From positions 2,232,001 to 2,296,000 of the forward strand of contig NZ_CP025804.1 in the NCBI RefSeq assembly GCF_003352085.1: 64,000 nt of DNA. The letters run 5' to 3'. A model generated the notes under the pieces. It was given only the letters and a program-made list of their open reading frames with translations. It was not told where the DNA came from and made no database searches. The position numbers were made by a program, and so were the translations under genes. Source of the stretch: Sulfitobacter sp. SK012. GTDB taxonomy: Bacteria; Pseudomonadota; Alphaproteobacteria; Rhodobacterales; Rhodobacteraceae. Shown in pieces: positions 27,324 to 35,614 of this stretch (its first letter is position 1; the number at the start of each line of letters is the position of its first letter).

Positions 27324-27754
27324 CCGAGCAGCTCAATCGCGAGACGGCTGCCAAGTGAGAGTGCCTCATGACACACCCCGCTTTCGGCACCATCGACGAT
27401 GCAAGAACTTGAGCCGTTGATCAGCGCCTGTCCCACAGTGTCGCAGGCCATTGCCGGGAGCTCAAACTGACGCACCCGGGGCCGGTCCGCTGGCAGGTCG
27501 CGGAAATCAAAAAGCGACAGGCTCACCACGCCGCCTGATGTGTCAAATATCACCGTCTCGAACACGGCCTTGTCGATCGCAACGCCCGTCTCGTTGCGCG
27601 CTAAAAACGTCAATCGGCACGCACCGCCAACATCCCTAATCGAATTCAGTTCCAGAAAAAGCTGCGAAGGAGCACCTTCAGCAGATTGCGCCAACGACAC
27701 ACTCGGCATTGCACCGATGAGTAGTACGGCAAGAGCAAGGCGACGAAACGACAT
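27320..27754 (-). CDS. Periplasmic protein of the tonB operon, unknown function
   Basis: A 144-residue protein if read from the ATG at 27754, which is preceded by GGAGCC and opens on a clean signal peptide (MSFRRLALAVLLIGAMPSVSLA). The mature part has four cysteines (GGACRLTF, AMACDTVG, SSCIVDGAESGVCH), probably two disulphides, and a beta-rich LFLELNSIRDVGGACRLTFL segment. It overlaps exbB by 4 bp, so a role in the TonB system is likely (inference). The frame is open far upstream because a truncated gene (27755-28486) is fused to it without a stop. Confidence 0.75.
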   Translation of the reverse strand: MSFRRLALAVLLIGAMPSVSLAQSAEGAPSQLFLELNSIRDVGGACRLTFLARNETGVAIDKAVFETVIFDTSGGVVSLSLFDFRDLPADRPRVRQFELPAMACDTVGQALINGSSSCIVDGAESGVCHEALSLGSRLAIELLG

Positions 27755-28486
27755 GGGCAGGCTCCTTATTACGCGGCGACGGCCATGACGTGCGGCGACG
27801 CGTCGCTGGTGCCACGACCGGACACTTTGCTCCACATATCGCGGACAGCAACCAAGCGGAAGGTCCGCATCAACTGTCACATCGACTGACTGGGTCTTGC
27901 AGTTTTGCACCATCGTCACACGTGCAGTATTCGCATCCAAGGCGTCCCATTCCACACCCGGCCTCGGCAACAGCGCTGCGGGTGTCCAAAACACGGCTTC
28001 CGACACGTATCGTGCAAATCCTGACAGAGTGTGATCTGGAGTTCCACCTGCCCGTGCTACAGGCACCAATCCAGCTAACCAGAAACGCGTCCAGCGAGCA
28101 CTATCCGAGCCGGAAATGGCTTTAAGCCCGGTACCCGCAGACATTTTCCAGATAAATCCTTCAGGGGCCGCCAAGATCTGCTGCGCACTCACGGCCATGT
28201 AGTTTGGTTCATCGTTATTTCCGAGGCCGAACATTCCTGCCATCTCGATCCTTGCCACGGTGTAGAGTGGGGTCCCTTCATGAATTACAAACTCGAAGTA
28301 GCGACGTGCGGGGTCAGGCTGGTCTGCAACGAGGCTTTTTGTAAATATGGGGGGATCGATAGGTTGAAGGACCAAAAGACGCTCAAATTCGGCGCGGTCA
28401 GCTTTGTGATCAAGCAATCTCCAAACGAACAGAGCGGCAAGTACCAGCGCCAGGATGCAAAGGATGACAACTATGGTTGCTTTCAT
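27755..28486 (-). pseudogene. C-terminally truncated DUF6544-like protein
   Basis: The start at 28486 (GGAGTGA ribosome site) encodes an N-terminal anchor (MKATIVVILCILALVLAALF) and ~190 residues typical of DUF6544/DUF6920-like proteins (RYFEFVIHEGTPLYTVARIE; WTPAALLPRPGVEWDALD; VDVTVDAD). Family members continue ~70 residues further, but homology stops at ~27862. Non-family sequence then leads in frame into the secreted protein at 27754. A deletion has probably removed the 3' end and the intervening promoter. The family name is from memory of similar proteins and is the less certain part. Confidence 0.55.
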
Positions 28487-28833
28487 AAACGTCACTCCAA
28501 GAAAAAATTGCAAGTTTTAGCTTACTGGGAGCTGTGCGAATGACCCTTGATCTGAATCACAAGAGTCCAATTGGGATGCGCGCAACCGTCGCGCCCAAGT
28601 CGCTTGGGAGGGGGCCAGCGGAGCGGATAAAGCCGTCGTCCTAGGGCGCTGAAGCAAGGCCCGCTCGTCGTCTTTCTAATGTTGGCGGTCGCATGAGCCG
28701 TGGTCAGCCAAGGACGCGAAAACATAGCAGTCCCCAGAAACACCAGGGCCATCGCATCCCCTGGATATCCTACCCAGTCCCTTTTCTAGAGCTTTAAGGC
28801 ATTTGACCTTTGCGGCCTCGCATGAGCGGTCAG
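28487..28833. other. No assignable gene
   Basis: Short frames only; a 76-residue minus-strand frame here has no ribosome site or family features. Nothing regulatory was recognised. Confidence 0.35.
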
Positions 28834-29176
28834 CTAGTGTGGTGTTATTGAGGGGAGCATCAAAACTGAGCCGGTTGGATAAATCATCTTAGCCGCTGGA
28901 TCGACGGCATCACCATCACCCCAATATAAATCACCTGTAACAACTGTGATCAGCCGCAGACCGCTGTCCGTACCATGGGCCGCGATTTCTTCACCGTCAG
29001 GCAAGGACAGCTGGATCACCGACGGTTTGCCTTCGGCATCCAGCGCCAGTTGCGTTAGCGTGGCCACATCATAAACCGTTTGATTTGGGGGATCGGCCGT
29101 TTGCACGACCGTCGTTTCAGAAAAGACAATGCTAGGAAATACACAGCGCTATAGCGCAAAAAATGGGCTGTTTCAT
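28834..29176 (-). pseudogene. Secreted cupin-like protein, frameshifted
   Basis: An ATG at 29176 with GGAAAA upstream opens a signal peptide MKQPIFCAIALCIS that stops at once. Shifting frame near 29135 restores SIVFSETTVVQTADPPN and a cupin-type beta barrel (SGLRLITVVTGDLYWGDGDA; YPTGSVLMLPSITPH) to the stop at 28834. The cupin part also lacks the C-terminal strands expected for the fold. A single-base change would join both halves, so sequencing error is an alternative to real decay. Confidence 0.5.
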
Positions 29177-29244
29177 AAAGGTTTTCCTTAGATGGGCAGG
29201 AGTTCCCGCCGTGGCATGCTGGCTGGCCGCCTTGGGCTGGCTGA

Positions 29245-29646
29245 TTAGCGTGCGCCGCCCGCACTTGGGCGGGTAAGGACGTAAGTGGCTGCGGCTGATA
29301 AGGTCAACAATTGTATGATAAGTACGGTCGTTGGAAACCCCATCAAAAAGCTACCGATCATGGTGATCGCCATGACACAGCAGGCCAAAACCTTGTAGCG
29401 GCGTGCAATTGCACCGTGGCTTTCCCAATCTGCAATTATCGAACCGAACACGCGGTGTTCGACAAGCCAGAAGCGCAGGCGCGGTGATCCTCTTGCGAAA
29501 GCAAAGGCCGCGAGCAAAACAAAAGGCGTTGTTGGCAATAGGGGTAAGACCGCGCCAAACGCACCTATCCCCAGTGCAAGCAAACCAACACTTAACCAAG
29601 CCAAGCGCGGCAATGTTCCGATGCAGTTCTTGATCACCATAACCAT
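29245..29646 (-). CDS. DUF454 (YbaN-like) inner-membrane protein
   Basis: A 133-residue protein with three hydrophobic helices: ~15-35 (LAWLSVGLLALGIGAFGAVL), ~85-105 and ~108-125. It carries the family motif LPLLPTTPFVLLAAFAFARGS followed by RFWLVEHRVFG. The function of the family is not established; members often lie near haem, nitric oxide or denitrification genes. It is divergent from the NsrR-like gene across the dyad at 29658-29680, suggesting NO-responsive control (inference). Confidence 0.85.
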   Translation of the reverse strand: MVMVIKNCIGTLPRLAWLSVGLLALGIGAFGAVLPLLPTTPFVLLAAFAFARGSPRLRFWLVEHRVFGSIIADWESHGAIARRYKVLACCVMAITMIGSFLMGFPTTVLIIQLLTLSAAATYVLTRPSAGGAR

Positions 29647-29657
29647 ATTCCAGCTTG

Positions 29658-29680
29658 AATTGGTATTTTAAATACCGTTT
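29658..29680. promoter_or_regulatory. NsrR-type operator
   Basis: The core GGTATTT-T-AAATACC (29662-29676) is a perfect 7-1-7 dyad inside an 11-1-11 arrangement. This follows the layout of characterised NsrR sites, whose core is built around ATTT-N-AAAT. It lies between the DUF454 start and the NsrR-like gene start (29722), so one site can serve both directions. Confidence 0.7.
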
Positions 29681-29721
29681 AAGGTGCGGCGACAGAATTG
29701 TAAACTCAAAAGGAGTCGGAG

Positions 29722-30159
29722 ATGCGCCTGACAACCTTTACTGACTTTGGCCTACGGGCTTTGATGCGGATCGCAAGCGATCCTGATCGTGCGTGGAGCA
29801 CAACGGCAATTGCCGATGAGTTCGGTATTTCACGACATCATCTAACCAAAGTGATTGCAGTGTTAGCCAACGAAGGCATCCTAAAGACCAGACGAGGTGG
29901 CGGGGGTGGCGCAATGCTGGCCCGACCTGCGGACAGAATCCGCGTCGGTGATCTGGTCCGATTGTTGGAAAAAGATCAAGCTTTGGTAGAGTGCTACAAA
30001 GGCAGCGGTAACGCATGTACCATCACACCGGTCTGCAAACTGAAAGGTTTTTTGGGAGCAGCCGAGACGGCCTTTTTGACGTCACTTGATGCTTATACGT
30101 TAGCGGATTGCGCGCTGCCTGCACAAATTCCAGATTTCATTTCTGAGGCTGCGCAGTGA
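29722..30159 (+). CDS. nsrR: Rrf2-family nitric-oxide-sensing repressor (NsrR-like)
   Basis: A 145-residue Rrf2 protein. Residues 1-60 form the winged helix (MRLTTFTDFGLRALMRIA; ISRHHLTKVIAVLANEG; LKTRRGGGGG). Cys91, Cys99 and Cys105 (ECYKGSGNAC, PVCKLKG) match the three cluster-binding cysteines of NsrR, whose Fe-S cluster reacts with nitric oxide. A GGAGTCGGAG ribosome site precedes the ATG. It overlaps nnrS by 4 bp, and an NsrR-type dyad lies upstream, so autoregulation and control of nnrS-nnrU are likely. Confidence 0.88.
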   Translation: MRLTTFTDFGLRALMRIASDPDRAWSTTAIADEFGISRHHLTKVIAVLANEGILKTRRGGGGGAMLARPADRIRVGDLVRLLEKDQALVECYKGSGNACTITPVCKLKGFLGAAETAFLTSLDAYTLADCALPAQIPDFISEAAQ

Positions 30160-31367
30160 CCAGCTTGGACGCACCAATTCAACCGCAGCCTGCAAAACCG
30201 CCGTCTGCGTTTTTTTCCATTGGGTTGCGCCCGTTTTTCCTGTTGGGGTCGCTTTGGGCAGTAGCGGCAATGACGATTTTGATGACTGTCCTCGCGGGCG
30301 GGTTTACGCTGCCCAGCCGGTTTGATCCCGTTTCATGGCACGCACATGCGTTTCTTTTCGGCTATCTTGGGGCAATTATTGCAGGGTTTCTCCTGACGGC
30401 TGTGCTGAACTGGACCGGACGGCCCCCTTTGGCTGGATGGCCTTTGCTGGCACTCGTATTACTCTGGTGTATGGGGCGTCTGGCTGTTCTGACATCGGCC
30501 CTATTTCCTTTGATACCCGTTATAATAATCGACCTCAGCTTTCCCTTGGTGCTTGGGGCGATCATCCTGCGCGAGATCATTGCAGGCCAAAATTGGCGTA
30601 ACTTGGTCATCGTGATTTTGCTGGCTTCTTTCACAACTGCTAACTTGGTGTTTCATGTTGAAGCCGCGCAAGGCGCGTATGCAGCCCAAGGGTTCGGTTT
30701 GCGTATGGGTCTCGCGACGGGGCTCATGATGATCGCTTTGATTGGCGGGCGGGTCATACCGACCTTCACCCGCAATTGGTTGAAAAAGACCGGCCGTGAT
30801 GCCCGGCCTGCGGATGTTATGCAGGGCTTTGACAAACTCGTACTTTTCGCGACGTTGATCACGTTGTTGGCTTGGTTATTCTGGCCAAAACACACCGCGA
30901 CGGGCGGCGCACTTCTTGTAATGGCTGGCTTACACGCCGCGCGTTTACTGCGCTGGAAAGGCACCCATACCAAAGCTGAACCGCTAGTATGGGTCTTGCA
31001 CGTGGGCTACGCGTTTGTCCCAATCGGCGCTGCAGCCCTCGGGGGGTACATTTTGTGGCCCGACGCAGTAGGGCTGGCGGCCGCGCAACATATCTGGATG
31101 GCAGGTGCGATTGGTTTAATGACCTTAGCAGTGATGACACGCGCGACGTTGGGCCACACAGGGCGTGACTTGCGAGCAGGACCGGCGACTGTAGCCATCT
31201 ATCTATCGATTACTGGGTCGGTTTTTGCACGTCTAAGTGCAGGGATTTGGCCGGAACACTCGTTGGTGCTTTACATGCTCGCAGGTGTAATGTGGATGGG
31301 CGCGTTCGGTGGCTTTGCAATTGCCTACGGCAGCGTTCTTCTGCAGCCAAAATGCAAAAACCAGTGA
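30156..31367 (+). CDS. nnrS: NnrS family haem/copper membrane protein
   Basis: A 403-residue protein with about 12 hydrophobic helices, starting on GTG at 30156 inside the nsrR stop. Family motifs are present: FFSIGLRPFFLLGSLWA near 20, WHAHAFLFGYLGAIIAGFLL near 60-80 and GGRVIPTFTRNWL near 195-207, with His residues that bind haem in NnrS. NnrS proteins ease nitric-oxide stress. The operon nsrR-nnrS-nnrU uses stop/start overlaps at both joints. Confidence 0.92.
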   Translation: MTSLDAPIQPQPAKPPSAFFSIGLRPFFLLGSLWAVAAMTILMTVLAGGFTLPSRFDPVSWHAHAFLFGYLGAIIAGFLLTAVLNWTGRPPLAGWPLLALVLLWCMGRLAVLTSALFPLIPVIIIDLSFPLVLGAIILREIIAGQNWRNLVIVILLASFTTANLVFHVEAAQGAYAAQGFGLRMGLATGLMMIALIGGRVIPTFTRNWLKKTGRDARPADVMQGFDKLVLFATLITLLAWLFWPKHTATGGALLVMAGLHAARLLRWKGTHTKAEPLVWVLHVGYAFVPIGAAALGGYILWPDAVGLAAAQHIWMAGAIGLMTLAVMTRATLGHTGRDLRAGPATVAIYLSITGSVFARLSAGIWPEHSLVLYMLAGVMWMGAFGGFAIAYGSVLLQPKCKNQ

Positions 31368-32038
31368 TGAACTGGATCGGCTTTGCCATTGTATTTGTAC
31401 TCTTCTTTGCAACGCATTCCATCCCAGTGCGCCCGGCCATAAAATCCCGTTTGGTGTCAAAGCTTGGGTCGCGCGGCTTTACTTTGGCCTATTCGGTCTT
31501 GTCCTTGGTTATGTTGGGGCTGTTGATCTTTGCAGCGAACCGCGCACCGTTCGTGCTGCTGTGGGATCTCGCCGTTTGGCAGAAATACGTCACCCTAGTG
31601 GGGATGTTTGCGGTGTGCATGTTACTTGCGGTCTCCATAGGAAGGCCCAATCGGTTTTCGTTTGGAGGGGCTAGAAATGATCAATTTGATACCGCACGCC
31701 CCGGTATCGTACGTTGGACACGCCACCCGCTATTAGTCGCCCTCGCGCTGTGGGCTGGCCTGCATCTGCTCCCCAATGGAAATTTGGCACACGTCATTCT
31801 CTTCGGTGTCTTCCTCGGATTTGCTATTTTAGGGCAGGGGATCATCGACCGGCGCAAGAAGAGAACGATCGGTCACAGTCATTGGCAGGATTTAATTAAT
31901 GAGATCAGCATCACTCCGGTCATCCAAAGTCTGCAACCATTCCAGTTCCTATGCCTTCGGTTACTAGCCGGATGTCTGGCATACATGGCGCTCATTTTCG
32001 CACATACTTTGCTATTGGGAGTTTCTCCGTTGCCTTAA
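31367..32038 (+). CDS. nnrU: NnrU family membrane protein
   Basis: A 223-residue membrane protein with ~6 helices. The ATG at 31367 overlaps the nnrS stop (TGATG). NnrU/isoprenylcysteine-methyltransferase-like features include FVLFFATHSIPVRP near 10-22 and WTRHPLLVALALWAGLHLLP near 120-138. NnrU accompanies nitrite and nitric oxide reduction genes in Rhodobacterales; its biochemical role is unclear. An in-frame ATG at 31352 is an alternative start. Confidence 0.88.
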   Translation: MNWIGFAIVFVLFFATHSIPVRPAIKSRLVSKLGSRGFTLAYSVLSLVMLGLLIFAANRAPFVLLWDLAVWQKYVTLVGMFAVCMLLAVSIGRPNRFSFGGARNDQFDTARPGIVRWTRHPLLVALALWAGLHLLPNGNLAHVILFGVFLGFAILGQGIIDRRKKRTIGHSHWQDLINEISITPVIQSLQPFQFLCLRLLAGCLAYMALIFAHTLLLGVSPLP

Positions 32039-32327
32039 GTATTTGGCATGCGCAAGTGGTGGAAGGATGCCCTCGCGAAAGGGTCTTATTTTTTCAAATT
32101 TGTATCTGTCTACAATTGCACCCGCCAGAAAAGCCGCCATTGGCGCAAATAAAGCAAAATAACACAGTGTCAGCATGGCAGAACTTCGATTGTGACAGGG
32201 CGAAGGTCCATTTAAAGCTCAATGCAGATATGCTCCGTTCCTAAGGGCAGGTGTCCGTCCTTCTGGGTTTCCGACTGGTTCTTTATAAAAAATTTCTAGA
32301 GCTGGACCGGCGGATCATGAAACAAAA

Positions 32328-33233
32328 CTAACGGGAGTTTTGTCGCTTGGCGAGAAAAGGCAGCACGTGGTCAAGAAAAAGCTGTGGCACTTCCTCTTGT
32401 ACTGAGTGGCCGCACGGAAGGGCACAGCCCGATACATCCAGCGCCTTTTCCCGCCATGTCTCCAATACATCGTAAAGTGCGCCAACGGTGCCCTTCGACC
32501 CCCAAAGAGCTAATAGCGGCGCGATAACGCGCATATCCGCGTCATTGGCGTCGTGCAGCAGGTCAATACTGGCGGCGGCGCGGTAGTCTTCACAGATCGC
32601 ATGTATCGTTTCGGGCTGTTGGTAGGCTTTCAGGTAGGCGATAAAGACGTCGTCGCTGACTGCATCCGGCGTCTTTAGCTGTCCGTCGATATGTTTTCTT
32701 AGAAAATATGCAGGGTCAGAAGAAATCAGCCTTTCAGGCAAATCAAAGGGCTGGATCAAAAAGAACCACCAGAAATAGCGGGTGGCGAACTCCTTGTCAG
32801 TCTGCGCGTACATTGTGGCCGTTGGTGCTATGTCGATGACCACCACACGTTCGACTGCGTCCGGTGCATCCAGTGCCATTCGGTGTGCGACGCGCCCGCC
32901 ACGGTCATGCCCGATCACCGCGAAGCGCTCGTGGCCGAGTTTGCCCATCAGCGTCACCTGATCTTCCGCCATGGTGCGTTTCGAATAGGGTGCATGATCA
33001 GACGTACTGGCGGGTTTGTCTGAGGCCCCATAGCCGCGTAAATCAGACGCCACGACACTGTAGCCCACAGCCACCAATTCAGGCGCAACTTTACGCCAGA
33101 CGATAAGCGTTTGTGGATGTCCGTGCAGCAGCAATACTGGTGGCCCCGTGCCGGCGACAGCGCAGTTAATAAAGACGCCATTACAGTCAATGCGCTGTTC
33201 GGCAAAACCTGGCAGAAAGCCTGCGGTGCTCAT
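32328..33233 (-). CDS. Alpha/beta hydrolase, haloacetate dehalogenase-like
   Basis: A 301-residue hydrolase. The oxyanion segment LLLHGHPQT is followed by DLRGYGASDKP, and the nucleophile is Asp110 in VIGHDRGGR rather than Ser. Asp134 and His276 (PCGHSVQEE) complete a triad spaced as in fluoroacetate dehalogenases, as does the FLIQPFDLPE cap segment. In the halide pocket the His-Trp pair known from fluoroacetate dehalogenases appears as Trp155-Trp156, so halide preference may differ. The start overlaps the stop of the adjacent dehydrogenase by 4 bp, so the two are translated together. Epoxide hydrolase is a less likely alternative. Confidence 0.75.
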   Translation of the reverse strand: MSTAGFLPGFAEQRIDCNGVFINCAVAGTGPPVLLLHGHPQTLIVWRKVAPELVAVGYSVVASDLRGYGASDKPASTSDHAPYSKRTMAEDQVTLMGKLGHERFAVIGHDRGGRVAHRMALDAPDAVERVVVIDIAPTATMYAQTDKEFATRYFWWFFLIQPFDLPERLISSDPAYFLRKHIDGQLKTPDAVSDDVFIAYLKAYQQPETIHAICEDYRAAASIDLLHDANDADMRVIAPLLALWGSKGTVGALYDVLETWREKALDVSGCALPCGHSVQEEVPQLFLDHVLPFLAKRQNSR

Positions 33234-34312
33234 CTTGCTCCGTCTGCTAGCGCGTCAGCAATCGCTGCGCCGCAGGTGATTGTATCAGCGCTCCCACCCA
33301 GATCGGCTGTGCGCAGCTCTTTTTCAGCCAGCACCAGTTCGATAGCGGCAACGATCGCATCGCTTGCATCTTTGTGACCCAAATGTTCCAGCATCATCGC
33401 ACCCGCCCAGATTTGTCCAACAGGGTTGGCGATACCTTTGCCCGCAATATCCGGTGCTGACCCGTGGACTGGCTCAAAGAGAGACGGAAACCGTCGCTCT
33501 GGGTTGATATTGCCTGAGGGTGCGATCCCGATTGTCCCGGTGCAGGCCGGGCCGAGATCGGACAGGATGTCGCCAAACAGGTTCGAGGCGACTACGACGT
33601 CAAACCAATCAGGATGCAGCACAAATTGAGCCGTCAGAATGTCGATATGGTACTTGTCCACTTTGACATGCGGGTAGGTCTTGGCCATTTCAGCCACGCG
33701 TTCATCCCAATAGGGCATGGTGATGGAAATACCATTGGATTTGGTCGCTGACGTCAGATGTTTGCCGCGCTGTTCAGCAAGATCGAAGGCATATTTCAAG
33801 ATGCGGTCCACACCGACACGCGACATGATTGTCTCCTGAATGACGATCTCGCGGTCAGTGTTCTCAAACATGCGCCCGCCAACCGAAGAATATTCGCCTT
33901 CCGTGTTCTCACGCACAATCATCATGTCAATGTCACCGGGCTTACGGCCGGCCAGTGGAGAGGGCACACCGGGCATAGAACGGGCAGGGCGCAGGCTGAC
34001 ATACTGATCATAGTTCCGACGGAACTGAATGAGTGAGCCCCACAGCGAGACATGATCAGGCACGACGTCCGGCCAGCCTACAGCACCGAAAAACAGCGCA
34101 TCCGCCCCATCAAGCAGGGTCTGCCAGTTATCCGGCATCATCTGGCCGTGTTCTGTGTAGTAGTCGGCCGAGGCAAAGTCGTGATCTTTGAAATCAAACC
34201 CGAGATTGAAACGTTTTGCAGCAACTTCTAGTACGCGCAATCCCTCTGGAACCACTTCGGTACCAATCCCATCTCCGGGTATGACGGCGATTTGGAAGCT
34301 ATTGTTGGCCAT
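33230..34312 (-). CDS. Tartrate dehydrogenase/decarboxylase or D-malate dehydrogenase
   Basis: A 360-residue beta-decarboxylating dehydrogenase of the isopropylmalate/isocitrate fold. The start at 34312 gives IAVIPGDGIGTEVVPEG at the N-terminus. Substrate and metal motifs follow: SLRPARSMPGVPSPL, VRENTEGEYSSVGG, NLFGDILSDLG and EPVHGSAPDIAGKGIANPVG. The length and the VRENTEGEYS loop fit tartrate dehydrogenase/D-malate dehydrogenase better than LeuB. It needs NAD and a divalent metal. First gene of a pair with the haloacetate dehalogenase-like hydrolase (overlap 33230-33233); a shared route for hydroxy- or haloacids is possible. Confidence 0.82.
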   Translation of the reverse strand: MANNSFQIAVIPGDGIGTEVVPEGLRVLEVAAKRFNLGFDFKDHDFASADYYTEHGQMMPDNWQTLLDGADALFFGAVGWPDVVPDHVSLWGSLIQFRRNYDQYVSLRPARSMPGVPSPLAGRKPGDIDMMIVRENTEGEYSSVGGRMFENTDREIVIQETIMSRVGVDRILKYAFDLAEQRGKHLTSATKSNGISITMPYWDERVAEMAKTYPHVKVDKYHIDILTAQFVLHPDWFDVVVASNLFGDILSDLGPACTGTIGIAPSGNINPERRFPSLFEPVHGSAPDIAGKGIANPVGQIWAGAMMLEHLGHKDASDAIVAAIELVLAEKELRTADLGGSADTITCGAAIADALADGAR

Positions 34313-34680
34313 GGGATTTTCCTGCCTTTGAAATTGATTTTGTAACCTGCGTTGCTTCACTTGCGGCGTCAATGCGCGGACCGGGATTATCTCTGGCGGG
34401 CCTCATGATGAGGGCGAAGTGCTAGAGAACTGCGCCACGAAGGCACGCGACAAGGAGGTAGCGTTGGCATTCTTAATGACAGCAATGCTCAACCAGCGTC
34501 GGTCTGCTCGTCAGCAGGTAAACTTCAAGCGGGTACGCACCGCCGTTCTGGTCCGCCATAAAGTGCGTTTTACTGGCCTGCCTGAGGTTCGTTCGAGTTT
34601 GCCTTACAGCACCGTTTCGGGCTCAGAGTGGTCTTTTTTCTGAACCGAACTAACTGCAGCGTTCCGGTCAATTTAGCTCG
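34313..34680. other. No assignable gene
   Basis: Only one short plus-strand frame (34419-34643) is present, without ribosome site or family features. The sequence may hold the promoter for the minus-strand dehydrogenase gene. Confidence 0.35.
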
Positions 34681-35388
34681 TTAGAGGTTCAGACCAAAGA
34701 GACTTCCTATACCGGCGGTAACCGCCATGGCCGCTGCACCCCAAAATAATACTCTGGCTGTCGCGCGAAGTTTTGGCGCTCCGCCAACATGTGCACCCAA
34801 CGCGCCAAGACCAGCGAGACAAATCAAGGTTGCGACGACAACGATCGGAATGACCTTATCGCTCGGCGCCAAGACTGCAGCAGCGAGTGGAAGAGCTGCC
34901 GCAACAGAAAACGTGAACCCGGAGGCCACCGCCGCCTGTAGTGGATTTGCGGCGTGGATTTCGGAAAGCCCAAGTTCGTCTCGGACGTGGGCACTCAATG
35001 CGTCTTTTGCCGTTAACTCTCGTGCGACTAACATGGCTGTTTCAGCAGAAAGTCCACGAGACTGATAGATTGAAGCAAGTTCAGCTTCTTCCTCTTGTGG
35101 TGTATCAATGAGCGCCTGTTTTTCTCTCTCAATGTCAGCTCGTTCGGTGTCTGACTGTGAACTGACCGAGACATACTCACCTGCGGCCATCGACATTGCG
35201 CCGGCGACAAGTCCGGCAACACCCGCAACCAAGATGGCAGATGAACTGGGGGCCGCCGCCGCGACCCCGACGATCAGCGATGAAACCGAGACGATACCGT
35301 CATTGGCACCCAAAACAGCTGCGCGTAGCCAGCCCGATCGATTGATGAAGTGCATTTCCTCATGCGCAGATTCGTAAGGTAAGGTCAT
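34681..35388 (-). CDS. VIT1/CCC1-family iron/manganese transporter
   Basis: A 235-residue membrane protein. The start at 35388 is chosen because GGAG lies 6 bp upstream. The family N-terminus INRSGWLRAAVLGANDGIVS is followed by SLIVGVAAA, then GAMSMAAGEYVSVSSQSDTE and a cytosolic acidic loop with EREKQALIDTPQEEEAELAS. Three further helices end the protein. Members export or store Fe2+/Mn2+. The gene starts head to head with the plus-strand MFS gene region. Confidence 0.88.
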   Translation of the reverse strand: MTLPYESAHEEMHFINRSGWLRAAVLGANDGIVSVSSLIVGVAAAAPSSSAILVAGVAGLVAGAMSMAAGEYVSVSSQSDTERADIEREKQALIDTPQEEEAELASIYQSRGLSAETAMLVARELTAKDALSAHVRDELGLSEIHAANPLQAAVASGFTFSVAAALPLAAAVLAPSDKVIPIVVVATLICLAGLGALGAHVGGAPKLRATARVLFWGAAAMAVTAGIGSLFGLNL

Positions 35389-35614
35389 CATAATCTCCAT
35401 GAAAGAAAAGGTGATTGTACTGATATATGATTGCTATCTAGCTTTTAAGAGGGCGATTGGCCACCGACATAACCGGCAGCTAGCCTATTGCAAACACTTG
35501 CCTATGCCGAAATTTGATGCTGTTTGCGAGGTCCTTGGGTTTATGACCATAGCCAATTGTCGCAGATCAATTCTTAGGAACATAACCGGGCTAAGATACC
35601 GGCCAGGGAGACAA

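Noticed and set aside
34419..34643. 74-codon frame between dehydrogenase and VIT gene
   Set aside because: No ribosome site, no family features, and composition like surrounding non-coding DNA.
35399..35614. 72-residue N-terminal extension of the MFS protein
   Set aside because: The segment reads as non-coding, with Arg/Cys-rich sequence overlapping the divergent VIT gene start; AGGGAG precedes 35615.
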